A stretch of DNA of 33,149 nt from Lachnospiraceae bacterium UBA1766 (GCA_002314715.1 DCGY01000037.1:18293-51441), one strand, 5' to 3'; shown: positions 7,014-15,318, counted from the first letter of the stretch. A program made the numbers and translations. The notes: generated from the sequence alone by a model not told the origin.

Positions 7014-7042
7014 GCCTATATCGATAGAATATAGGCTTTTTT
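7014..7042 (+). terminator. Main riboswitch terminator
   Basis: A GCCTATA/TATAGGC stem (7014-7020 with 7030-7036) with a 9-nt loop is followed by six T. The 5' arm overlaps a TGTGC (7011-7015) that can pair with GCACA at 6946-6950, just after the B12 box. This offers a mutually exclusive antiterminator. Confidence 0.75.
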
Positions 7043-7105
7043 GTTGCGCTTTTTTGACGGCGAAACAGAGAAGTTTATAAATATATATCAAAAGAGGTAC
7101 AAGTT

Positions 7106-8257
7106 ATGAAAAAAAAGTTTGCTACAATCACTTTATGTGTGGCATTGTCATTGTCAATGCTGGCAGGTTGTGGAAGCACAAGTTCAAAGGATCAGAAGGC
7201 TGCTGATAATGTGGCAAAACTGATTGATGCAATTTATGTTCAGGAAAGAACAGAAAACACGGACGCACAGTGTAAGGAAGCAAAAGAAGCTTGGGATGCA
7301 TTGACAGATGCTCAGAAGGCATTGGTAGAGGGTGAGGAAGCTGACCCGGATTATTTTGGACGCAATACAGGTGACGCATCCTTGGATGATAGTCTGAATC
7401 AGGATGGAATTGGTGAGAAAGAAATTCTTGTGGTAAGTTTTGGTACATCCTTTAATGACAGCCGTGCCAAAGATATCGGAGGCATTGAAAAAGCAATTGC
7501 TGCAGCATATCCGGATTGGTCTGTAAGAAGAGCATTTACGGCGCAGATTATTATCAATCATGTTCAGGCAAGAGATAATGAAATTATTGATAATATGGAG
7601 CAGGCACTTGACCGTGCAGTAGCTAACGGAGTTAAGACATTGGTGGTACAGCCCACACATTTGATGCATGGTGCCGAATATGATGAAATGAAGGAAGCAA
7701 TTGAGAAGTATGCTGACAAGTTTGATTCCGTATCTATCTCTGAGCCCCTTCTCGGAGCAGTTGGAGCTTCCGCATCTGATGTGAATGAGGACAAGAAGAT
7801 TGTCTCAGAAGCTGTAACAGCTCAGGCTTTGTCTGATGGTGGATATGCATCCATCGAGGCTGCAAAAGAGGCTGGCGTTGCTTTTGTATTTATGGGACAT
7901 GGTACTTCCCATTCCGCAAAGATTTCTTATTCTCAGATGCAGAATCAGATGCAGGCATTGGGATATGATAATGTATGGATTGGAACAGTTGAAGGAGAGC
8001 CGGAATCGACATCCTGCGAAAGTGTTATTGAGGCAGTAGCTGCAGCCGGTTACAAAAAGGTCATTCTTCGTCCTTTGATGGTAGTAGCAGGTGATCATGC
8101 AAATAATGATATGGCCGGTGACGACGAAGATTCTTGGAAGAGCATGTTCCTTGCCTCCAAGAAATTTGATTCTGTCGAAACACAGATCTCCGGACTTGGC
8201 TCCATTTCAGCGGTTCAACAGTTATACGTAAAACACTTAACGGAGATAATCAAATAA
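7106..8257 (+). CDS. cbiK: Exported CbiK-like cobaltochelatase lipoprotein
   Basis: This 383-residue lipoprotein has a signal peptide ending in lipobox LAGC (Cys22) and a small helical, Ala/Lys/Glu-rich N-terminal region (about 32-80). A full CbiK domain (about 105-383) follows. Family hallmarks are VVSFGTSFNDSR (109-120), the chelatase histidines H185 (VQPTHLMHG) and H265 (FMGHGTSH), and VVAGDHANNDMAGDDEDSW (326-344). CbiK inserts Co2+ into sirohydrochlorin in the cytoplasm during anaerobic cobalamin synthesis. Here the signal peptide predicts a location outside the membrane, so biosynthetic chelation is unlikely; cobalt or tetrapyrrole capture for the BtuFCD-like importer encoded next is a better inference. 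It is the first gene after the riboswitch. Confidence 0.9.
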   Translation: MKKKFATITLCVALSLSMLAGCGSTSSKDQKAADNVAKLIDAIYVQERTENTDAQCKEAKEAWDALTDAQKALVEGEEADPDYFGRNTGDASLDDSLNQDGIGEKEILVVSFGTSFNDSRAKDIGGIEKAIAAAYPDWSVRRAFTAQIIINHVQARDNEIIDNMEQALDRAVANGVKTLVVQPTHLMHGAEYDEMKEAIEKYADKFDSVSISEPLLGAVGASASDVNEDKKIVSEAVTAQALSDGGYASIEAAKEAGVAFVFMGHGTSHSAKISYSQMQNQMQALGYDNVWIGTVEGEPESTSCESVIEAVAAAGYKKVILRPLMVVAGDHANNDMAGDDEDSWKSMFLASKKFDSVETQISGLGSISAVQQLYVKHLTEIIK

Positions 8258-8261
8258 TAAT

Positions 8262-9149
8262 ATGAAAAAAAATATTTGGATAAAGTTATGCTTGTTTTTG
8301 GCATTGCTGTGCCTGACAGGCTGTGGCAAGGAAAAAACAGCCAGATTGCTTGATTTGGAAAACGGAGCTTATTTGGTTGATTTTGATACCGATAATTCCA
8401 TGTTCCATGTAAATGAAGCTATGAAGGGGAAAGCGGTTCTTACCGTCGAAGACGGTGCGGGAATGTTGCACCTTGTCATGCCTTCAAAAAATGTATTAAA
8501 TTTATATCTTGGATTGGCTGAAAAGGCATCCAAGGATGAAAAAAACTGGATTCAGCCTTCCGTAGAAAATGTTACCTACGAAGATGGCATGACCGAGGAA
8601 GTATACGCGTTTGATGTACCGGTTGATGTGGTAGGGGAAGAATTCGACTTGGCGATCATCGGTAAAAAGAATGTGTGGTATGACCATAAGGTCAGCATAT
8701 CAAATCCGACTGTGAAGGTGGAACAGGACGAGACAAAGGAAGCGGTTAAAGAGGAGTCCAAAGAGGAATCCAAAGAGGAATCCCAAGAAGAGTCCAAGGA
8801 AGAATCAAAAGAAGAGTCTAAGGAAGATGCTTCGGAGGAGTCGGTTCTTCAGACAATCGAAGTAGAGCTTGAGGGAGGTACCGGAAAGGTTACCTTGCAG
8901 TCACCTACAAATATTCAAAAAACTGCAGACGGGTATTTGGTTACATTTAGCTGGAGCAGTAAAAAATATGACTATATGATTGTGGATGAGGTGAAATATC
9001 TCCCTATTTCAACAGAAGAAGGGGCTGTATATGAGATACCGATCAAGAGTATCGATCAGCCTATTTCTGTGATTGCGGATACCATTGCCATGAGTACCCC
9101 TCATGAGATTGAGTATGTCATTACATTTTTAAAAGACACTTTAAAATAA
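8262..9149 (+). CDS. Lipoprotein with two related beta-sandwich-like domains
   Basis: The 295-residue lipoprotein (lipobox LTGC, Cys21) has two similar regions, about 28-150 and 195-292. A Lys/Glu/Ser spacer (about 155-195, KEESKEES repeats) separates them. Both halves show a VYxF/IPV-like strand (VYAFDVPVD, VYEIPIKSI) followed by a closing strand (WYDHKVSIS, PHEIEYVITF), which suggests internal duplication. The pattern resembles NEAT-type haem-binding domains, but I cannot assign it firmly. The gene begins 4 bp after the chelatase-like gene and precedes the binding protein and permease, so a surface role in binding corrinoid or another tetrapyrrole is inferred. The ribosome binding site is weak (GGAG 16 nt upstream), suggesting coupling to the previous gene. 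Confidence 0.8.
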   Translation: MKKNIWIKLCLFLALLCLTGCGKEKTARLLDLENGAYLVDFDTDNSMFHVNEAMKGKAVLTVEDGAGMLHLVMPSKNVLNLYLGLAEKASKDEKNWIQPSVENVTYEDGMTEEVYAFDVPVDVVGEEFDLAIIGKKNVWYDHKVSISNPTVKVEQDETKEAVKEESKEESKEESQEESKEESKEESKEDASEESVLQTIEVELEGGTGKVTLQSPTNIQKTADGYLVTFSWSSKKYDYMIVDEVKYLPISTEEGAVYEIPIKSIDQPISVIADTIAMSTPHEIEYVITFLKDTLK

Positions 9150-9158
9150 CTTTATTAC

Positions 9159-9193
9159 ATTATCCCGTGGCCTCGCTGAGGCTATGGGATAAT
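9159..9193 (+). other. Long intercistronic hairpin without a U-tract
   Basis: A 16-bp stem with two G-U pairs (9159-9174 with 9178-9193) closes a 3-nt loop in the only sizeable gap among the uptake genes. No T-run follows, so it is probably not a terminator. It ends 13 nt upstream of the next ribosome binding site and may stabilise the upstream RNA or set relative expression. Confidence 0.6.
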
Positions 9194-9215
9194 TGTGGTT
9201 ATATGCAGAGGTAAA

Positions 9216-10364
9216 ATGAGAAGATTTTTATGGGTTTTATGTGTGCTGGTTCTGTTAACCGGTTGTCAACAAGCGAATGAAAACACACAAAATGAACAGA
9301 TATTGAAAAAAATTGACAGCCTAAAGCTGGAGTATGCATCACAATTTTGTGCGGATTATTATGAAGAGGGATACATTCATGTATCTGTAAAGGATGGAAC
9401 AGATTATGTAATTGTTCCCGCCGATAAAAAAGAAAACAGTCTTGGGTTAGAAAACCCTGTTTATATACACAGACCATGTGATAAAATATATTTGGCAGCA
9501 TCCTCTGCCATGGATTTATTTCTTGCCATAGATGAGCTGGATAATATAGCCGTCAGTAGCACCAAGTCCAAAGATTACGCAATGGAAGCGGTCCGAAATG
9601 CCATGGATGAGGGAAAAATCGCTTATGCGGGAAAATACAGTGCGCCTGATTATGAATTGTTGCTTGAAAACGGATGTAATTTGGCAATTGAATCTACGAT
9701 GATTTTGCATGCACCCAAAATAAAGGAACAGCTGAATCGAATTGGGATTCCGGTTTTTATAGAGCGGTCCAGCTATGAGGAAAACCCAATCGGAAGATTG
9801 GAGTGGGTAAAATTATATGGAATCCTGACGGATCAGGAAACGGTTGCAAATGCTTTTTTCCAAAATGAAATGGATAAAATCAATGAATTACTGAACACGA
9901 ATCAGGAAAAAAATCAGGTCACCGATAATGCGAAAAAGGTGGCATTTTTCTCTATTTCTTCCGGAGGATATGTAACGGTACGTAAACCGGGGGATTATAT
10001 CTGTGAGATGATAGAAATGGCCGGGGGAAAATATGCACTGGACAATCTTCTGGTAGAAGAGGAAAATGCTCTTTCAACGATAAATATTGGGATGGAGGAT
10101 TTTTACAGAGAAGCCAAGGATGCGGATATCCTGATTTATAACGGCACCATCGACGGTGGTGTGGAAACAATGGAGGCTTTTTGTAAAAAAAATGAACTCT
10201 TAAGTAAGTTTACCGCGGTTTCTGAGGGGAATGTGTGGAGTACCAACCTGAATATGTATCAGGAAAGCAGTAAAATTGTTGAGGTAATCCGGGAACTGTC
10301 GGATGTAATCAATGAGGATGAAAGACAGAAGACATCGTATCAGTTTTTAAAACATTTGGAATAG
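9216..10364 (+). CDS. btuF: BtuF-like periplasmic-binding-type lipoprotein (corrinoid/iron-chelate ABC importer)
   Basis: The 382-residue product has a lipoprotein signal peptide (lipobox LLTGC, Cys17) and a class III (Peripla_BP_2) binding-protein fold: an N-terminal lobe (MDLFLAIDELDNIAVSS), a connecting helix and a C-terminal lobe (VAFFSISSGGYVTVRKPG, GDYICEMIEMAGGKYALDN). It should capture a cobalt corrinoid or similar chelate on the outer face of the membrane. The family alone cannot separate cobalamin from haem or siderophore; riboswitch control and operon content favour corrinoids. I chose ATG 9216 (AGAGGT at 9207-9212); a GTG at 9195 would put unlikely residues before the signal peptide. 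The permease gene begins 11 bp after its stop. Confidence 0.8.
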   Translation: MRRFLWVLCVLVLLTGCQQANENTQNEQILKKIDSLKLEYASQFCADYYEEGYIHVSVKDGTDYVIVPADKKENSLGLENPVYIHRPCDKIYLAASSAMDLFLAIDELDNIAVSSTKSKDYAMEAVRNAMDEGKIAYAGKYSAPDYELLLENGCNLAIESTMILHAPKIKEQLNRIGIPVFIERSSYEENPIGRLEWVKLYGILTDQETVANAFFQNEMDKINELLNTNQEKNQVTDNAKKVAFFSISSGGYVTVRKPGDYICEMIEMAGGKYALDNLLVEEENALSTINIGMEDFYREAKDADILIYNGTIDGGVETMEAFCKKNELLSKFTAVSEGNVWSTNLNMYQESSKIVEVIRELSDVINEDERQKTSYQFLKHLE

Positions 10365-10375
10365 GGAGTGTCGGA

Positions 10376-11383
10376 TTGAAGAGACGAGTCGGAATATTAT
10401 ATTTTATACTGATTGTCAGCATAGTGTTCTTGGTGGTGCTGAATTTATTTTGGGGAAGCAGTTCCATTACCGCGGAACGTATGTGGGAAATACTGAGACA
10501 TCCCCAATCGGCGGATTTATACGGAGTAATTGTCTGGGAAATACGAATTCCCAGAATTGTGGAGGCTATTTTTTTGGGAGGGGCTTTAGCTTTGGCCGGA
10601 TATTTGTTGCAGTCCTTTTTTGCCAATCCAATCGCCGGTCCCTATGTTCTGGGTATTTCCTCGGGAGCAAAATTATTTGTTGCAATTTTAATGGTTTTTT
10701 CTTATGAATTGGCGTTTTCCATGTCTTCCATGATGATGGTAATCGCATCTTTTTTGGGCTCCTGTGTTGCGGCGCTGTTTGTGATTGCAGTTGCAAAAAG
10801 AGTACGAAATATGGCGGTATTGATTGTTTGCGGAGTAATGATTGGATATGTATGCTCGGCAGTTACGGAGCTTTTGGTCTCCTTTGCGGATGACTCCAAT
10901 ATTGTAAATTTACATAATTGGTCCATGGGGTCTTTTGGAGCGGCCTCCTGGACGAATGTGAGAATTATCATTCCTGTGGTATGCCTGGGGTTTGTATGCT
11001 CTGTGTTATTGTCCAAAGGAATATCGGTTTATCTGTTCGGAGAAACATATGCCAGCAGTGTAGGAATGAATATACGGCTGTTTCGATTTTGCCTGATTGT
11101 GGTATCCAGTTTATTGTCAGCGATTGTTACTGCATTTGCGGGCCCCATATCTTTTGTGGGTATTGCAGTTCCTCACGTGGTTCGAACAGTGACCAAAACC
11201 GGAAGCACCAAAACGATGATTTTGGCCTCTTTCCTGGGTGGTAGTGCATTTTGCCTTTTATGTGACTGGATTGCCCGCTATCTGTTCGCTCCGACAGAAT
11301 TAAGTATCAGCACAATCACGGCGGTATTTGGTGCGCCGATTGTCATTGTTATGCTAATGCAGAAACAAGGACGGAAATCATAA
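10376..11383 (+). CDS. btuC: BtuC/FecCD-family ABC importer permease
   Basis: This is a 335-residue polytopic membrane protein of the FecCD/BtuC family, with about nine or ten hydrophobic segments. Family landmarks include the IRIPRIVEAIFLGGALALAG region, NPIAGPYVLGISSGAKL, and the late AFAGPISFVGIAVPHVVR loop that contacts the ATPase. It starts at TTG 10376, supported by AGGGAG at 10363-10368. It should form the translocation channel with the BtuF-like lipoprotein, and the ATPase part of the next, fused gene is its obvious motor. The likely substrate is cobalamin or a precursor such as cobinamide. Confidence 0.88.
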   Translation: MKRRVGILYFILIVSIVFLVVLNLFWGSSSITAERMWEILRHPQSADLYGVIVWEIRIPRIVEAIFLGGALALAGYLLQSFFANPIAGPYVLGISSGAKLFVAILMVFSYELAFSMSSMMMVIASFLGSCVAALFVIAVAKRVRNMAVLIVCGVMIGYVCSAVTELLVSFADDSNIVNLHNWSMGSFGAASWTNVRIIIPVVCLGFVCSVLLSKGISVYLFGETYASSVGMNIRLFRFCLIVVSSLLSAIVTAFAGPISFVGIAVPHVVRTVTKTGSTKTMILASFLGGSAFCLLCDWIARYLFAPTELSISTITAVFGAPIVIVMLMQKQGRKS

Positions 11384-11411
11384 GAATTCATTTGGAAATG
11401 AGAGTATTCAT

Positions 11412-13697
11412 ATGGCGGAAATACGTACAGAGCATTTAAAAGCAGGATATGAAAGAAAGATTGTGGTTGACCAGGTGGAACTTAGCGTAAAAGCAGGGGA
11501 AATCGTTGTTTTGATCGGCCCAAACGGTGCGGGAAAGTCTACCATCCTTAAAACACTGGCAGGACTTTTGGAGCCGTTGGATGGAACGGTTTTCCTGGGA
11601 GATACTTCCCTGAAGGAGCTTTCCCTGACGCAACGTGCAAAGAATATTTCGGTAATGATGACCGGTCGAAACCATACGGAATATCTTACGGTATATGACG
11701 TGGTTGCAGGTGGAAGATACTGCTATACAGATCTTTTGGGAAAACTGAGCGAGACAGACAAAGAGATTATTGAAGAAGCATTGAGGACCACCGGTGCTTA
11801 TGAACAAAAAGACCTGGAATTTACAAAGTTAAGCGATGGACAGAAACAGCGCGTTTTGCTGGCAAGAGCCTTGGCGCAAAAGCCACGGTTTATGATTCTG
11901 GATGAGCCTACCAGTTTTTTGGATCTGGGATATAAGCTTTCTTTTTTGGAAATTGTAAAGGATTTGGCAAGAAAGAATCAAATCGGCATTATTATGTCTA
12001 TGCATGAGCTGGAGATGGCTCACCGGGTTGCCGATAAGGTAGTATGTATCACGGCGGAAGGCCGCGTGGACAAGGTGGGCGCACCGGGTGAAATCTTTGT
12101 GCCCCAATATATTGAACGTATTTTTCGTATCTCACCGGGTCTTTTGGGTCAAACCTATCATTTTGGGAAAATACCGAATCCCGTGGCGCAGGTAAGTGAG
12201 AGACTAAAGGACCCGAAAGCCCGTTTTTTAATGGTACAGGGTACGATGTCCAGTGCCGGAAAAAGTCTGATTGTGGCGGGACTTTGCAGAATCTTTAAAC
12301 AGGATGGATATCGGGTGGCTCCGTTTAAATCGCAGAATATGGCCCTAAACAGTTATATTACGGAGGATGGATTGGAGATGGGCCGCGCACAGGTAATGCA
12401 GGCAGAGGCGGCAGGAATCAAACCCAACGTGTATATGAATCCGATTCTGTTAAAGCCTACCAGTGACAGCGGATCACAGATTATTGTGAATGGCAAAGTA
12501 ATTGGAAATATGCGTGCAAAGGACTATTTTCAATACAAAACCCAATTGGTTCCGGATATTTTGGCTGCGGTGAAAGAACTGGAAAAACAGGCGGATATTA
12601 TCGTAATCGAAGGAGCCGGCTCTCCGGCAGAAATCAATTTGAAGAAGAATGACATTGTAAACATGGGAGTGGCCAATATGCTGGATGCTCCGGTGCTTCT
12701 TGTGGGCGATATAGACAGAGGGGGTGTGTTTGCGCAGCTTCTTGGTACAATAGAGCTTTTGGAAGAGGAAGAAAGAAATCGTGTGAAGGGTCTTATTGTC
12801 AATAAGTTTCGCGGAGATAAAACGATTTTGGATCCGGGTCTTGTCATGTTAGAGGAAAGAGGAGGCATTCCGGTTGCGGGCGTGGTTCCCTATATGCGGT
12901 TGCAGCTGGAAGATGAGGACTCTTTATCCGAAAAATTCGACCGTAAAGCAGAAGGAGCCGTTCAAATCGGTATCATCAAGCTTCCTCATATTGCAAATTT
13001 CACGGATTTTGATGTATTTGAACAGGTTCCGGGGCTTGCGATACATTACATTACCGGCACAAAAGAAGTGGAATCTATGGATATGATTATTCTTCCGGGA
13101 AGTAAAAATACGATTTCGGATATGATTTGGTTAAAGGAAACCGGGATGGAGTCTGCCATCAAAAAGTACAGTGCGACCGATAATCCGCTCCTTGGAATCT
13201 GCGGAGGATATCAGATGCTTGGGGAAAGCATTAGTGACCCGCTTGGTGTAGAGGCGGGTGGCCAGGTCAATGGACTCGGTATTTTACCGGTAAAAACTGT
13301 TTTGGCCGGAGAAAAACACAGAAGCCAGGTGCAGGGTCATTTTCTGACACCTACCGGTATTTTGGAATCCCTAGCCGGCATTGCTTACGAAGGATATGAA
13401 ATACATATGGGAGAGACCACTGTTTTGTCGGATGAAATCAGCACATTTACAGAGGGAGAATCCGGTTATTGCAGGGGGAATGTATGGGGTACCTATGTTC
13501 ACGGTATTTTGGATTCTGCCCCAATTGTGAAGGGGATTGTGAACGCATTGGCAAAACGTAAGGGAATCGATTTGGATTTAAATCAGGTAATTGATTATAA
13601 GGCTCGCAAGGAACTGGAATATGACAAACTGGCGGATACCATGCGGGAATATATGGACATGGATTTGATTTACGGAATGATGGGGATAAAACGATGA
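11412..13697 (+). CDS. cbiP: Fusion of BtuD-like ABC ATPase and CbiP cobyric acid synthase
   Basis: A single 761-residue frame joins two enzymes. Residues 1 to about 255 are an ABC ATPase of the FecE/BtuD type: Walker A GPNGAGKS 36-43, signature LSDGQ 140-144, Walker B with D164/E165, switch H198. Residues about 268-761 are complete CbiP/CobQ: P-loop GTMSSAGKS 277-285, GAGSPAEINL, and a class I glutaminase-like half with Cys597 in LGICGGYQMLG and His697 in YVHG. CbiP amidates adenosylcobyrinic acid diamide at b, d, e and g using glutamine and ATP. All motifs of both halves are intact and the linker is short. The ATPase half should energise the BtuC-like permease encoded just before. The 3' end overlaps cobT by 4 bp (ATGA). 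Confidence 0.93.
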   Translation: MAEIRTEHLKAGYERKIVVDQVELSVKAGEIVVLIGPNGAGKSTILKTLAGLLEPLDGTVFLGDTSLKELSLTQRAKNISVMMTGRNHTEYLTVYDVVAGGRYCYTDLLGKLSETDKEIIEEALRTTGAYEQKDLEFTKLSDGQKQRVLLARALAQKPRFMILDEPTSFLDLGYKLSFLEIVKDLARKNQIGIIMSMHELEMAHRVADKVVCITAEGRVDKVGAPGEIFVPQYIERIFRISPGLLGQTYHFGKIPNPVAQVSERLKDPKARFLMVQGTMSSAGKSLIVAGLCRIFKQDGYRVAPFKSQNMALNSYITEDGLEMGRAQVMQAEAAGIKPNVYMNPILLKPTSDSGSQIIVNGKVIGNMRAKDYFQYKTQLVPDILAAVKELEKQADIIVIEGAGSPAEINLKKNDIVNMGVANMLDAPVLLVGDIDRGGVFAQLLGTIELLEEEERNRVKGLIVNKFRGDKTILDPGLVMLEERGGIPVAGVVPYMRLQLEDEDSLSEKFDRKAEGAVQIGIIKLPHIANFTDFDVFEQVPGLAIHYITGTKEVESMDMIILPGSKNTISDMIWLKETGMESAIKKYSATDNPLLGICGGYQMLGESISDPLGVEAGGQVNGLGILPVKTVLAGEKHRSQVQGHFLTPTGILESLAGIAYEGYEIHMGETTVLSDEISTFTEGESGYCRGNVWGTYVHGILDSAPIVKGIVNALAKRKGIDLDLNQVIDYKARKELEYDKLADTMREYMDMDLIYGMMGIKR

Positions 13698-14776
13698 CGT
13701 GTGAAGAACTTTTTCAAATCAATATTCCTAAGCCGGATCGGAATTATTGGAAACAGGCCCGGGCTGCCTGGGATTCTATATCCAAACCATTGGATGGACT
13801 GGGTGATTTTGAAACGCTGATTTGTCAGATTGCGGCGATTGAAGGAAAGGTGATACCGGAGATTTCAAAGCGGGAGCTTGTGGTGTTTTGTGCCGATAAT
13901 GGGGTGGTAAAAGAAGGCATTTCTCAAAGTACACAGGAGATTACGAGACAGGTAGCTCTTTGCCTGGGCCAGGGGATTAGTTCCGCCTGTTGCCTGGCCA
14001 GAAGTGTATCGGCTTCTGTTTTGCCTGTGGATGTTGGGATTAACTGTGAGGAACCGATTGCCGGAGTTTTGGGGAAAAAGGTGGCTTTGGGAACCGAGGA
14101 CTTTTTGGAAAAACCGGCGATGACCAAGGAACAGGCGCTGCAGGCAATGGAAATAGGTATTGAAATTGCGAAAATGGAAGCTCAAAAGGGTATTCATATC
14201 TTGGCCACCGGCGAAATGGGTATTGGAAATACGACCACAACAACAGCGGTCCTATGCGAATTACTCCATCTAAACAGTGACGAGCTTACCGGCAGAGGGG
14301 CCGGATTGGATGATAAAAAGCTGACTCGAAAAAAGGAAGTTATCATGCAGGGAATGGAACGCTATTCCCAATTATTTGAAGAGGCGAAGGATGAAAAATA
14401 CCGGGCCTTTGAAATACTTCGCTGCCTGGGAGGATTGGATATTGCCGCAATGAGCGGATTGTTCATTGGGTGTGGAATATACCGTATTCCGGTGGTGATT
14501 GACGGGGTAATCAGTGCTGTGGCAGCTCTTTTGGCGGAATATATGGTACCGGGTGTCAGTGAATATATGATCCCTTCTCATTGCGGAAGAGAGCAAGGGA
14601 CAAAGATGGCCCTTCAGAAGCTTGGGAAAAACGCTTTTATAAATGGAAATATGGCCCTGGGGGAGGGCACCGGGGCTTTGATGCTTTTTCCTCTTATGGA
14701 TTCTGCACTGTATTTCTTCAGGGAAGGTCTTCGATTTGAGGGGGCAGGAATAGAAAACTATGAAAGGTTTCAATGA
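13694..14776 (+). CDS. cobT: Nicotinate-nucleotide-dimethylbenzimidazole phosphoribosyltransferase
   Basis: The 360-residue enzyme matches CobT in length and motifs. CADNGVVKEGISQSTQE (66-82), GEMGIGNTTT (173-182), SHCGREQG (295-302) and GEGTGA with catalytic E324 correspond to the conserved active site (Glu317 in Salmonella). It transfers phosphoribose from nicotinate mononucleotide to a lower-ligand base, giving alpha-ribazole phosphate. The start overlaps the cbiP stop (ATGA). No gene for making dimethylbenzimidazole (bluB or bza type) is in the window, so the base is imported or made elsewhere. Confidence 0.96.
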   Translation: MTCEELFQINIPKPDRNYWKQARAAWDSISKPLDGLGDFETLICQIAAIEGKVIPEISKRELVVFCADNGVVKEGISQSTQEITRQVALCLGQGISSACCLARSVSASVLPVDVGINCEEPIAGVLGKKVALGTEDFLEKPAMTKEQALQAMEIGIEIAKMEAQKGIHILATGEMGIGNTTTTTAVLCELLHLNSDELTGRGAGLDDKKLTRKKEVIMQGMERYSQLFEEAKDEKYRAFEILRCLGGLDIAAMSGLFIGCGIYRIPVVIDGVISAVAALLAEYMVPGVSEYMIPSHCGREQGTKMALQKLGKNAFINGNMALGEGTGALMLFPLMDSALYFFREGLRFEGAGIENYERFQ

Positions 14777-15318
14777 TTATGGAACTGATTGTCGGTATGC
14801 CTGATAGCGGAAAGTCAAAACTGGCCGAGGAAAGGGCAATGGCTTTGGCCCAAGACGGAAAAAAATATTATATAGCAACCATGATCCCTTATGGAAAAGA
14901 GGGAGCGGACCGGGTGGCAAAACATCGTAAGATGCGGGACGGAAAAGGTTTTTTGACATTGGAATGGACCGAGGACATTGCAAAAAAAGTCAGAGACTGT
15001 AATGATTTATGTGATGCAACAGTTCTTTTGGAGTGTATGTCCAATTTGATTGGAAACGAGATGTATTCTCCCCAAAATAAGGGACAATCCAAAGATCGAC
15101 TCCTGGACATTATTATGGATGAAGTAATGAGCTTGAAAAACAAGGCCAAAAACCTGGTAGTGGTTACAAATATCTTTCCGATGATGCAGGAGGGATATGA
15201 TGCGGAAACCATTCGGTATGTGGAATTGGTAGATGCGGTAAATCAAAAATTAAAAGCCGAGGCGCAGGTAATATACCAATTTGAGGAAGGAGAATGGAGA
15301 AGATATGAGAATTCTTAA
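14773..15318 (+). CDS. cobU: Adenosylcobinamide kinase / adenosylcobinamide-phosphate guanylyltransferase
   Basis: The 181-residue CobU has a P-loop GMPDSGKS at 8-15 (the usual form is GGARSGKS, so this is a divergent but functional-looking version). The guanylylation histidine is H51 in RVAKHRKMR, and the body fits the family (YYIATMIPYGKEGADR). It phosphorylates adenosylcobinamide and then transfers GMP to give AdoCbi-GDP, the substrate of CobS. It starts with an ATGA overlap on cobT; a second in-frame ATG at 14779 is possible. The 3' end overlaps cobS by 14 bp. Confidence 0.92.
   Translation: MIMELIVGMPDSGKSKLAEERAMALAQDGKKYYIATMIPYGKEGADRVAKHRKMRDGKGFLTLEWTEDIAKKVRDCNDLCDATVLLECMSNLIGNEMYSPQNKGQSKDRLLDIIMDEVMSLKNKAKNLVVVTNIFPMMQEGYDAETIRYVELVDAVNQKLKAEAQVIYQFEEGEWRRYENS

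Noticed and set aside
6722..7105. tRNA, T-box or other RNA in the leader
   Set aside because: The B12 box and ordered core motifs identify a cobalamin riboswitch; no tRNA fold or T-box sequence is seen here or elsewhere in the window.
9159..9193. Terminator splitting the cobalamin operon
   Set aside because: The hairpin is strong but is followed by TGTGGTTA rather than a T-run, and no promoter is evident before btuF.
15281..15304. TTG start for cobS
   Set aside because: It overlaps the purine-rich ribosome binding site for ATG 15305, and the extra residues are not typical of CobS.
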